NCBI RefSeq assembly: GCF_000701345.1
Contig: NZ_JNIJ01000017.1
Coordinates: forward strand, 1-64,000
Direction: 5' to 3'
DNA: 64,000 nucleotides
Source: Bradyrhizobium sp. URHD0069
GTDB lineage: Bacteria > Pseudomonadota > Alphaproteobacteria > Rhizobiales > Xanthobacteraceae
The position numbers were made by a program, and so were the translations under genes. Numbering within the stretch: the first letter of the stretch is position 1; each line of letters opens with the position of its first letter. This document shows positions 56,655 through 64,000 of the stretch, piece by piece. Below the pieces are notes generated by a model. It was not told the origin of the DNA. It saw nothing but the letters and a program-made list of their open reading frames with translations, and searched no databases.

Positions 56655-56861
56655 TCACGAGCCTAGCCACGGCATGACGCGCATCGAGGTTCGCTCCAAG
56701 CACGGCGACAGTCACCTGGGCCACGTTTCCCCGACGGCCCGAGCGACAAGGGCGGCCTACGATACTGCATGAACTCTGCCTCACTTCGCTTCATCCACCG
56801 CGACCGGCTCGAAAGCGAGGGGTACGGTAAGTATGTGAAGCTTTTTTCGAAGGAGGCCTAG
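56655..56861 (+). pseudogene. MsrB remnant, 5'-truncated and frameshifted
   Basis: [20 protein letters not shown] then, after loss of one T near 56,727, [28 protein letters not shown] ... KLFSKEA and TAG. The RYCMNSASL box holds the MsrB catalytic Cys. The N-terminal zinc-binding half is absent. MsrB reduces R-methionine sulfoxide in oxidised proteins. Its end lies two bases before the MsrA ATG, as in an msrB-msrA operon. Confidence 0.72.
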
Positions 56862-56863
56862 CG

Positions 56864-57160
56864 ATGACTGCGAAGACTGATGCGCAATTTTGGCGGGCGG
56901 TTGCTTCTGGGGCATGCAGCAGCTGGTGCGGCGGCTCCCCGGCGTTGTGTCAACCCGTGTCGGTTACACGGGCGGCGACGTGAGGGACGCGACCTACCGC
57001 AACCACGGCACACACGCCGAGGCAATCGAAATCGTCTTCGACCCCGACACGATGACTTTCCATGACCTGTTGGAGTTCTTTTTCCAAATCCACGACCCGA
57101 CGACGTTAAACCGTCAGGGCCCCGACCGCGGCGTCAGCTACAAGTCGGCGATCTTCTGGC
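56864..57160 (+). pseudogene. MsrA remnant, frameshifted at the active site, 3' truncated
   Basis: ATG 56,864 opens MTAKTDAQF, but one base is missing at about 56,891. The next frame gives [42 protein letters not shown] and [26 protein letters not shown], the MsrA fold with its GCFWG catalytic Cys. Homology stops near 57,157; the C-terminal third is replaced by unrelated sequence. A TTG at 56,890 could in theory start translation in the good frame. Confidence 0.72.
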
Positions 57161-57272
57161 GGCGCGTTCGCGTTCTCGCAAGGGATCAGCCGGACCGTCT
57201 GCGCCACGATAAGCAACCGTTTTTGGTGAGGCGCCGACGGCGCGAGCGGCAATGGCAAAAAGGAGACCCGCG

Positions 57273-57563
57273 ATGGTGCACCACCTGAATAACTCCAGAT
57301 CGCAGCGCATTCTGTGGCTGCTGGAGGAGCTGGGGCTGCCCTACGAAATCAAGTTCTACCAGAGGGCCCCCAAGACCAACGGTGCGCCGGCTGAATTGAA
57401 GGCGGTGCATCCCCTCGGCAGGTTCCCGATCATCAGGGAGGGAGAAAAGGTCGTGACGGAGTCAAAGAACGATGACGCAGTGCACGACCTGAGCAACCTG
57501 CATGAACTAGTACTTATTCGTCGCCACATCGACATCGCGACGCATGGCGTCTTACAAATTTAA
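57273..57563 (+). pseudogene. Glutathione S-transferase N-terminal remnant
   Basis: ATG 57,273 begins [20 protein letters not shown] and continues GLPYEIKFYQRAPKT, HPLGRFPII, the thioredoxin-fold half of a bacterial GST. After VVTES the expected glutathione-binding continuation is lost and an unrelated short tail reaches a stop; the helical C-domain (about 130 aa) is missing. The remaining gap to 57,840 holds nothing recognised. Confidence 0.7.
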
Positions 57564-57684
57564 AAAGATGCAGACGGGAAAAAATAATTGCGGCTTATTC
57601 ATTTTATGATTTTGTGCCTTACCTACCAAACGGTGCGCGATAGATCGTTTCCACGGCCAGCTACGACTACATTGCAACCGACTC

Positions 57685-57707
57685 CGCGCGCTTGGGTTCG
57701 ATTCGCC
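57685..57707 (+). repeat. 23-bp repeat with tRNA T-arm-like sequence, left copy
   Basis: CGCGCGCTTGGGTTCGATTC and GCC; the same sequence with one change occurs at 59,711-59,733 in the same orientation. GGGTTCGAnTC resembles the T-arm of tRNA 3' ends, often used as phage or island attachment sites, but no tRNA body fits upstream. The two copies bracket the NDH-2 gene. Confidence 0.5.
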
Positions 57708-57840
57708 AAAAAACGGATGAAGAGATCAGGGTCGTCAACGCAGTGGCCACCAGCATGGCAGGGTTCATTGGCAATCGCCGCGATCGCCCCGAATGGGGAG
57801 ATGGGCAGGGCCGACGCCAATGGAACGTGAGCGAGGAGCG

Positions 57841-59271
57841 ATGTCTCAGGCCCCGACAGAGTCTCACTCACGGATAGTTATCGTCGGAGCCGGATTTGGT
57901 GGCCTAACCGCCGCCAAACGGCTGGCGAACACGCCGCTCGACGTCACCGTCGTGGATCAAAACAATTATCACCTGTTCCAGCCGCTGCTTTATCAGGTGG
58001 CAACTGCTAGCCTGTCACCGGCCGACATCGCCTCTCCCATTCGCGGCATTCTTCGGAACGTCGACAACATCAGGGTCATCCTGGCCAAAGTGTCCGGCGT
58101 CGATCTCCCGCGCCGGGAAGTCCTGGCCGACGGGCGCCGTATTCCGTTCGATGACCTGATCATCGCCACCGGCGCCGAGAATGCCTGTGTTGGGAATGAC
58201 TGGGCGCATTTCTTACCCGGCCCCAAGACCATCGACGACGCCACCTACATTCGTCGCCGAATTCTGATCGCCTTCGAGCTCGCCGAGACCGAGCCGGACG
58301 CGGACGAGCGGCGGCGGCTGTTGAATTTCGTCGTGGTGGGCGGCGGCCCGACCGGCGTCGAATTGGCGGGCTCTATCGCGGAACTCGCAAATCGGGCGCT
58401 TGCGTCGAACTTCCGCGTCATCGACCCGCGCTCCGCCCGCATCGTCCTGGTCGAGGCAGCGCCAAGGCTGCTGACGACCTTTGACCCGTCACTTTCCGAG
58501 ACGGCGCGGCGCTCACTCGGGCAGCTCGGAGTCGAGGTGCGTCTCAGAACGGGCGTCACCGAATGCGATAGCAGCGGCGTCTCGATCGGCTCGGAACGCA
58601 TCGAGTCCCGCACCATTATTTGGGCTGCCGGCGTCAAGGCAACCCCTGCCGCCGAATGGCTCGGCGCAGAGCACGATCACGCCGGCCGCGTCATGGTCGA
58701 GCCGGACCTATCGGTCCCCGGACATCCGAACATCTTCGTCATCGGCGACGCCGCACTCATGCTCGGCGCGAACGGCAAGCCGATGCCCGGCGACGCAGGG
58801 GTCGCCAAGCAACAGGGCAAATATGTCGCGAAGCTACTGATCGCACGCAGCAAGTCGAAGACGTTCCGGCCATTTCGATACCGCGACCTCGGTTCGATCG
58901 CAGCGATTGGGCACAAGAGCGCAATTGTGCAAATGCACCGGCTGAAGCTCACGGGCGTGCTAGGCTGGCTCGTCTGGAGCGTCGCACACATTTACTACCT
59001 GATCGGTTTCCGCAATCGCACCATCGTGGCGATGAACTGGGTATGGAACTACCTGACGCTCCAGCGCGGAACGCGACTGATCACGGGAGTCACCGGCTCG
59101 CGCATCGAGGACATGGCAAAGTGCGTCCTATCGCGGGCCGCTGCCAAGACCGACGGCGCAGCATTGCCTTACGCCGCCACTGCGACGCTCGAACAAAGTA
59201 GCCGTCAAGCACCGCAATCCGTGCATGTGGATGGCCGCATCGACCAGGCGGGGGACCCGGCAAAACGATAA
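57841..59271 (+). CDS. Type II NADH dehydrogenase-like FAD oxidoreductase (NDH-2)
   Basis: A 476-residue flavoprotein: IVIVGAGFGGLTAAKRLA binds FAD, NYHLFQPLLYQVATASLSPA is the NDH-2 quinone-site signature, VVVGGGPTGVELAGSIAELA binds NADH, and GDAALML lies near the FAD O2'. A C-terminal amphipathic part (LVWSVAHIYYLIGFRNR) anchors it to the inner membrane. It passes electrons from NADH to quinone without pumping protons. ATG 57,841 follows GCGAGGAGCG. It appears monocistronic. Confidence 0.9.
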   Translation: MSQAPTESHSRIVIVGAGFGGLTAAKRLANTPLDVTVVDQNNYHLFQPLLYQVATASLSPADIASPIRGILRNVDNIRVILAKVSGVDLPRREVLADGRRIPFDDLIIATGAENACVGNDWAHFLPGPKTIDDATYIRRRILIAFELAETEPDADERRRLLNFVVVGGGPTGVELAGSIAELANRALASNFRVIDPRSARIVLVEAAPRLLTTFDPSLSETARRSLGQLGVEVRLRTGVTECDSSGVSIGSERIESRTIIWAAGVKATPAAEWLGAEHDHAGRVMVEPDLSVPGHPNIFVIGDAALMLGANGKPMPGDAGVAKQQGKYVAKLLIARSKSKTFRPFRYRDLGSIAAIGHKSAIVQMHRLKLTGVLGWLVWSVAHIYYLIGFRNRTIVAMNWVWNYLTLQRGTRLITGVTGSRIEDMAKCVLSRAAAKTDGAALPYAATATLEQSSRQAPQSVHVDGRIDQAGDPAKR

Positions 59272-60497
59272 ACTCAAGGACGCACATGCTCAGATCGACG
59301 ATCGCGCTGCATGCCATGACGACGGCACGTCAAGGGGAACCGGCGCCGTGCGGCCCACGGGGCGAGCCGTGTCGATGACAAATCCCGCATCTTCCGAAAG
59401 GCTCAAGACGCCGTCAAACGCATCCGCCAAACGGATGCTTTACTGAGCGAGCAATTGCAGGCTCTCGCCGAATCCAGGCGCTAGAGTCGTACCAGATTAG
59501 ATTCAAGCATATCCGTCATTTCGGAGGTATGCGGCGCACGCTGCGGGGTGAAGCACGGAGGAGTTGTCCGATGCGGTGCCAGAACAGCCGTCGAATGTTC
59601 GATCGTCGGCTCTTCGCAAAAGCTTGGCGAAGACCTCCTCGATCTGATTCAAAATCTGGCGAGTAAGGGACAAGAAGAGAGGCTGCGCGAATAGCGCCCC
59701 GAACGGCCCGCGCGCGCTTGGGTTCGAATCGCCTAGAATGAGAATGGAAACATAAATGTCATCATCAGCGCGGTAGCCATGACCATCGCTTGCCGGCCCA
59801 CTCCAAAGCCCTCACGGGATGCAGGAAAATCTGGCCCGCGAGGCTTGTTCGCGGCCTTTACGCGACCATCAGCCAAGTCTCAAGGAGTTGCGCAGTTTTT
59901 CGACCGGCCAATCGGTGCTCGTGTCGCTAGCCCGCACCCTGGACCCGTCAGATTGGTCGACAAGAACATGAGAGCCAAAATTCGTCCTCGATCGGCAAAG
60001 CCTGAATTTCGGCCTCAGCATGTGACTCTTTGCGTGCGATTTGATCCGCGCACGCGTTCCACGTTCCAAGGAAAGATCACACTCCACCAATGTCCCAATC
60101 AGCCGGAGCAACTCTCGATGCTCAGGGGCTTGTCAGGAGCTGGCGGAGGGAGAGGAACTGGAATCCAACATTCTCCAGGGATTTTGTCGTAGCCGGGCGG
60201 ACAGGATCGCACCCCATCGTACGAAGTATTTCTACAGCCTCAGCCAGCACAAAACTGGTGGCCGCTTCCCAAACTCCCGAAGGGGATAGTCAAACCGGCG
60301 CATACTGTGCTTTCGCACTTCCCCCGACCCGCCCCCTCCGACAGTGAACAAGCTCAACATTTTCGCTTGTGATGTCCGAACAGCTTCGTCACCGAACGAT
60401 GATATTTCGCCACAGCGCGATGAAGTCAAAGCATTCCGGACCGGTACACGATCAGACACGGGGTAAGAACCTTTGATTCACTTCCAACATCCTGCAC
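59272..60497. other. 1.2-kb gene-poor stretch with ORF debris
   Basis: Two coding-like scraps are seen. 59,320-59,484 (plus) reads DDKSRIFRKAQDAVKRIRQT, then DALLSEQLQALAESRR and a stop, with no start codon. 59,548-59,694 (plus, GTG) reads KLGEDLLDLIQNLASKGQEE before its stop. Other frames, such as 59,779-60,192, look like noise. Overall this resembles decayed genes. Confidence 0.4.
59711..59733 (+). repeat. 23-bp repeat with tRNA T-arm-like sequence, right copy
   Basis: Same orientation as 57,685-57,707, one mismatch (GGGTTCGAATC versus GGGTTCGATTC). About 2 kb separates the copies. Confidence 0.5.
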
Positions 60498-60980
60498 CTA
60501 CTTCGGGTGAACACGGATCGAGGCGAGTAAAAGATTGACGGAGGCTGCTAAAAGCACAAGGTCTTTAAGCAGGAACTGCCCGATCGGCGCGGATATCGCC
60601 GGGAACCCACCTGCGGTTGGCTCCGCTACTCCCGGTGTGGTCAGAAAGAACGAAAGCGTAATGACAAATGTCACGCTGGACATCGCCGCCCCGAGCGCGG
60701 ACGCGGCTGCATTAAAAGCCCCAAGTATAAGCATCACCGCTGTCGACAACTCAATCGAACCGATCACATAGCTTGCTCCCTGCACGCCGAACAGGACGTT
60801 AAGCCAGCTCATGATAGGACTGTGATCGATGAGCGGCGCATTGCCATGAGCCTCATAACTCGTAAACTTCATTCCTCCGAACCAAAGGAACACGATCGCA
60901 AGCGCCCAGCGGAGAAAGGCAAGAGATCCACGTGATCCGAATGTTCTCTCGGCAATGTCAAGATAAGCAGATGCTCGCAT
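60498..60980 (-). CDS. DUF417 (YkgB/RclC-like) membrane protein
   Basis: A 160-residue inner-membrane protein with four helices: FLRWALAIVFLWFGGMKF, VIGSIELSTAVMLILGAF, SVTFVITLSFFLTTPG and LKDLVLLAASVNLLLAS. DUF417 includes E. coli RclC, induced by reactive chlorine, though that role may not carry over. The start at 60,980 (MRASAY) fits the family. It is 55 bases downstream of the ferritin-like gene's stop on the same strand. Confidence 0.82.
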   Translation of the reverse strand: MRASAYLDIAERTFGSRGSLAFLRWALAIVFLWFGGMKFTSYEAHGNAPLIDHSPIMSWLNVLFGVQGASYVIGSIELSTAVMLILGAFNAAASALGAAMSSVTFVITLSFFLTTPGVAEPTAGGFPAISAPIGQFLLKDLVLLAASVNLLLASIRVHPK

Positions 60981-61035
60981 TTTGATGCCTTTCGTTGAGG
61001 TGTGGCCGACATGCCTGGCCAATGCTTGTTATCAA

Positions 61036-61692
61036 TCAATGCGCGAAGAAGGGTTTTGCCACGGCCAGCACTTGCTCCTTTGTCATTGGCTTGTCGAACG
61101 CGCCGACCCAGGCCCTTTCGGCACGCAGATGCCTCACCTCGGCAGCGTGCCTAGCCTCGACTGAATGAATCTTAAGTGCCGTCGTGAGCACCTCCCCGTG
61201 CCCGGTCAAACTGGGCAGCTGCCCTTTGAAGGCCGCCACGCCAGTGTCTTCAAATGTTTGAGCGACACCAATGAACGTCTCGTAGTTCTGAAAAACGTCA
61301 GCGTATTTTCCGCCGGCTGTGAAGTCGAAATTCGGTGTCTCAACGGCTGCCGAGCCCAAGGCATTCTTCAGCGTCGAAACGTGAGCGGCCTCATGCTTAC
61401 CAATAGTTTGGAAAACCGCGAGCGCGTGCGACGGAATGAGATCGGCTTGATCCAGAGCGACACGGTAAAAAGAACCTTCGAGGTACTCTAGCGTCAGTGC
61501 ATAGTTTAGAATATCGACGATCTGACGTGGTAAACTTTGTCCGAATGCTTCGCTCGATACACTAGCGAGCATCATTGGTGCCGAGGCCAACGCGCCAAGC
61601 CTGAGCGCGCTGCTACGGAAAAGATCACGTCGCGCGACGACGCGGGAGGCGAGGTCGGGGTCGATGGCGTCGAAAACGTGACTCTCGGTCAT
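61036..61692 (-). CDS. Ferritin-like domain protein with Tat-type signal
   Basis: A 218-residue protein with ARRDLFRSSALRLGALASAP, a Tat-like signal. A four-helix ferritin-like bundle follows with metal-ligand patterns LTLEYLEGSFYRVA, GKHEAAHVSTLKNALG, AQTFEDTGVAAFKGQ and HSVEARHAAEVRHLRA. Members of this ferritin_2-type family occur as desiccation- or stress-related proteins. It may bind iron or manganese in the periplasm. A paralogue lies just upstream. Confidence 0.82.
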   Translation of the reverse strand: MTESHVFDAIDPDLASRVVARRDLFRSSALRLGALASAPMMLASVSSEAFGQSLPRQIVDILNYALTLEYLEGSFYRVALDQADLIPSHALAVFQTIGKHEAAHVSTLKNALGSAAVETPNFDFTAGGKYADVFQNYETFIGVAQTFEDTGVAAFKGQLPSLTGHGEVLTTALKIHSVEARHAAEVRHLRAERAWVGAFDKPMTKEQVLAVAKPFFAH

Positions 61693-61762
61693 GAAGACTG
61701 CTCCTGAAAGCTGCTCGTGAAGTCTGCTCCTGAGGCCGCTCCTGGCTGCATGCGGCGAAACC

Positions 61763-62468
61763 TCAGGGAAGGTGTGCTGCGCTGATTTTCATTTTGTAGA
61801 ACGCCCCTGCCTTGGCTAAGACCGCATGCGGCCGATTCGCGACATCGAGCCCATTGGCATCGACAACGGCGGCACCAGCGAACGCTTCCGAATCCGGCGA
61901 CAACAGGTCCCGCAGGATCGCGGCATGCCGGGCTTCGACCGAAACGAGGGTGCCAACTGCAGCCACATGCTCAGCGCCAGTCAGCAGCGCACCGGCGCCG
62001 TTGTAGGCCGACACGCCCAGGTCTTCGAACATCGAGGCCGTTCTCAGCACGCTGCCGCGATTGCCGAAATCGACCGATGGGAATGTTATCTCGAGCTCCG
62101 GAATGCGGCTGCTGCCGAGCGCCTTCCGAAAGAACTCGCGATGGGCAATCTCGTGACCTTTGACATCGCTCAGCACCGAACGCTCGTATCGAGTCATGCC
62201 CGAATACGGCGATGCCATGACGGCCGTGTAGAACGCGGCTTCAAGTTGCTCGAGCGCATATGCATAGTTCAGCAGCGCGATGTCGCCGGTGCCGAGGTCG
62301 ACCACACCGTTTTTGGCAAGTGCTTCCGTGAGTCGAAGCGACAGCGGGTCAAAGCCGAACGCAGCAGCCCCCGGCCAGCGTGGCCCCCGCCCAATTCAGT
62401 ACGGTCCGCCGCGATCGGTCGCATACATCCGCCCCCTCTCGTCGAGCTAACGAAGTTGCTCTCTCCAC
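61763..62468 (-). pseudogene. Ferritin-like paralogue, one-base frameshift in the signal region
   Basis: GTG at 62,468, eight bases after GGAGG, opens a frame with SRRTVLNWAGATLAG, a Tat signal. One extra base in the CCCCC run at 62,368-62,372 shifts it; in the restored frame FGFDPLSLRLTEALAKNGVV leads into DLGTGDIALLNYAYALEQLE, GHEIAHREFF, FEDLGVSAYNGA and SVEARHAAILRDLL. From an internal GTG the mature domain alone (180 aa) could be made, without export. Length 706 bases is not divisible by three. Confidence 0.75.
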
Positions 62469-62697
62469 GGGATTCCTCCAACTCTGGCGTCGGCCGACCC
62501 ACCCGAGGCTGAGTGCCACAGCACAGCGGCCTTAAACGCATACTGCGAATTAGTTGGAGGATGTCGCCGCCGCCGGATAAAGGGAAATGCCCTGTGACTA
62601 TCTATCCGATAACCATTTATCATAGACCTTAATTCGGGCGCGATCGCATCGCGGCGGCCTTGCCTGCTGCGGCTGCCGTGGCCACCTCGCCGTATCT

Positions 62698-63654
62698 TCA
62701 ATCGGAGTTCTGTCCATCACCCTCAGATTCTGCCGGGACGTATCCATGCACTTGGCGAAAGGCACGGAGAAAGCTGCTGCAGCTCCTATAACCGACCGCC
62801 CGCGCGATCTGCTCAACTGAAAATGTCCTCGCGGCGAGCATATCGGCTGCACGCTTCATCCGCATTTGCCGGAGCGCGACCATTGGCGAACATCCGATTG
62901 CGCGCGCAAAGCGCGCCATGAATGCGGATCGGCTCAAGCCGGCCTTCTGCGCCAAGGCCATGACAGAGTGATCGGCCGATGGTCGCGCCACCATATCGGC
63001 GAACGCAAGAGCGATTTGACGGTCACTCAGGATAGAAAAGCGTTCCAGCCAAACGCTGGTCGAATTCAGACTCCGACGGACGAGCGTGACGAGCACCTGC
63101 TTCAGGATGGCGGTCGTTATCGCCCGCATTCCAACCTGCCGGCCGCTGATTTCTGCCAACGCAGCCTGCAACTTTGACCCCAGTTCATCGGCGGGTTCGA
63201 AGCGCTCGACAATCGGCGTGGAAAGGCCTGCAAAGAGGTCGATCGACGAGCCGTAGGTGGCGCGAAAGTACCCGCAGATCAGCATGACCATCGGGTCGAC
63301 GTCCCCGGCGACGAATCGCTGGACACGATCGCCGAAGCGCGGATCCCATTGCGCTTCCACCACATTCACTGTCGTGGCCGCTGTGCGGTCATCGACCTCG
63401 ATGTGAAACGGCTTCTTGGCCGGTGTGATCACAAGGGTGTGAGGCACCAGAGGAAATGCGGAGAAACCACCCACGACCATTCGTCCGGTCCCGGAAAGAT
63501 TGTAGTGGATAGCCGGCGCGTCCGCGCTCCCGAATGACAGGCGCCAACCTGGACTGACCAAACACTCGACGAGCCCAATGACGTCGACATCCAAGGTTGC
63601 CATCAGCACATCGAGATCGGACCGAGGCAATGCAAGATTTGGACGATCGGACAT
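62698..63654 (-). CDS. AraC-family transcriptional regulator with cupin domain
   Basis: A 318-residue regulator. The N-terminal cupin-like sensing domain (AraC_binding/cupin_6 type; AIHYNLSGTGRMVVGG, PHTLVITPAKKPFHIEV) is followed by two helix-turn-helix motifs (MALAQKAGLSRSAFMARFAR; AVGYRSCSSFLRAFRQVHG). This layout is shared with regulators of redox or aldehyde stress genes. It is upstream of, and in line with, the ferritin-like/DUF417 cluster, with a 230-base gap, so it is a candidate regulator of it. The start at 63,654 (MSDRPN) is preferred. Confidence 0.85.
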   Translation of the reverse strand: MSDRPNLALPRSDLDVLMATLDVDVIGLVECLVSPGWRLSFGSADAPAIHYNLSGTGRMVVGGFSAFPLVPHTLVITPAKKPFHIEVDDRTAATTVNVVEAQWDPRFGDRVQRFVAGDVDPMVMLICGYFRATYGSSIDLFAGLSTPIVERFEPADELGSKLQAALAEISGRQVGMRAITTAILKQVLVTLVRRSLNSTSVWLERFSILSDRQIALAFADMVARPSADHSVMALAQKAGLSRSAFMARFARAIGCSPMVALRQMRMKRAADMLAARTFSVEQIARAVGYRSCSSFLRAFRQVHGYVPAESEGDGQNSD

Positions 63655-63745
63655 GTCTTTCGGACCCTCGGATTGAGCTGGTGTCCTAGTCTTGGGACAG
63701 GACAACGCGGTCGATGGGGAGCGCAGTCATCGCGCGATGGTGCAC

Positions 63746-63973
63746 TCAGAATTGCAAATCTTGGTACTGCTTTATGGCTAGGACGGTGCGCATCTGCTCG
63801 CCATGACCAGCGGCCTGGCGGAAGCTGGGAATCTCTTTGACGAGCGTGAGCGTACCGCGCTTGCCGCGGCCCTCATTCCAACCGTCCAGAACTGAGACCT
63901 TAGGAGATCCTAAATGAGCAAAAAACACCTGATGAAAAGATGGCCAAGCTGATCCCGATGCAAACCCTGACAT
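63746..63973 (-). CDS. Unassigned short ORF at right edge
   Basis: A 75-codon frame: MSGFASGSAWPSFHQVFFAH, LGSPKVSVLDGW, then a basic middle and EQMRTVLAIKQYQDLQF. The part HQVFFAHLGSPKVSVLDG weakly resembles the core of a rhodanese-type sulfurtransferase, but the catalytic Cys region is not present. It could be a recombined remnant. Nothing else is recognisable to the window end. Confidence 0.3.
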   Translation of the reverse strand: MSGFASGSAWPSFHQVFFAHLGSPKVSVLDGWNEGRGKRGTLTLVKEIPSFRQAAGHGEQMRTVLAIKQYQDLQF

Positions 63974-64000
63974 TTATTGCTGGTCTCGCCTAGGATGTTC

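Noticed and set aside
57684..59733. Possible tRNA genes at GGGTTCGA sequences
   Set aside because: No acceptor, D-arm or anticodon stem could be paired upstream, so only a T-arm-like repeat is reported.
59779..60192. 137-codon plus-strand frame
   Set aside because: Low-complexity Arg/Pro-rich translation typical of non-coding high-GC DNA; no motif.

Overview
The window is high-GC alphaproteobacterial chromosome, almost certainly Bradyrhizobium or a close relative. This rests on recognising the protein families (large NADP-malic enzyme with phosphotransacetylase-like tail, CreA, SelO, RNase D, DUF6894, IorAB, many short Bradyrhizobium-type orphan proteins) and on dispersed palindromes typical of that group; no search was run. 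No rRNA, complete tRNA or CRISPR array was seen.

Positions 1-23,050 are mostly ordinary core chromosome. A truncated IS30-type transposase and a secreted Tyr-rich repeat protein at the left edge are followed by an M20 peptidase, an SDR, small secreted proteins, CreA, an L,D-transpeptidase, a glutathione peroxidase, a polysaccharide deacetylase, a RibD-type reductase, DoxX, MaeB, AspS, SelO, RNase D, an autotransporter-type barrel, a cold-shock protein, PanE (frameshifted near its C-terminus) and PurM-PurN.

Positions 23,050-40,750 form an accessory, partly decayed region. It carries many small orphan genes (HIRAN, DUF6894, zinc-ribbon and DnaJ-type zinc-finger microproteins, DUF5677-like), an MFS exporter, a Crp/Fnr regulator and an isochorismatase/RidA pair. 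It also carries remnants of a SRAP peptidase, ATP-dependent DNA ligase, serine recombinase, AraC regulator, DsbA and tyrosine recombinase. The recombinase remnant and a second Tyr-rich gene are bracketed by 113-bp direct repeats. A chimeric IorA/urease-beta ORF closes the region.

Positions 40,800-64,000 hold better preserved modules: a di-haem cytochrome c, an AaeB/AaeX/AaeA-type aromatic-acid efflux operon, a metallo-beta-lactamase-fold hydrolase, the IorA-IorB molybdenum hydroxylase, a quinone-reductase-like MDR enzyme, a histidine kinase with a DsbA-NhaA fusion and a host-attachment protein, an NDH-2 dehydrogenase, and a DUF417/ferritin-like cluster with an AraC regulator. Between them lie remnants of OsmC, IS6-type transposase, ECF sigma factor, MsrB, MsrA and glutathione S-transferase.

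Single-nucleotide frameshifts are frequent to the right of 23 kb and nearly absent to the left. This suggests gene decay in accessory DNA, though homopolymer sequencing errors cannot be excluded. No clearly new multi-gene system was recognised. The best leads are the repeat-bracketed integrase module, recurring microprotein tails (HPDEER and YRLYGER types), the low-GC orphan at 23,640 with an RxxxxH motif, and the NhaA/host-attachment/kinase operon.
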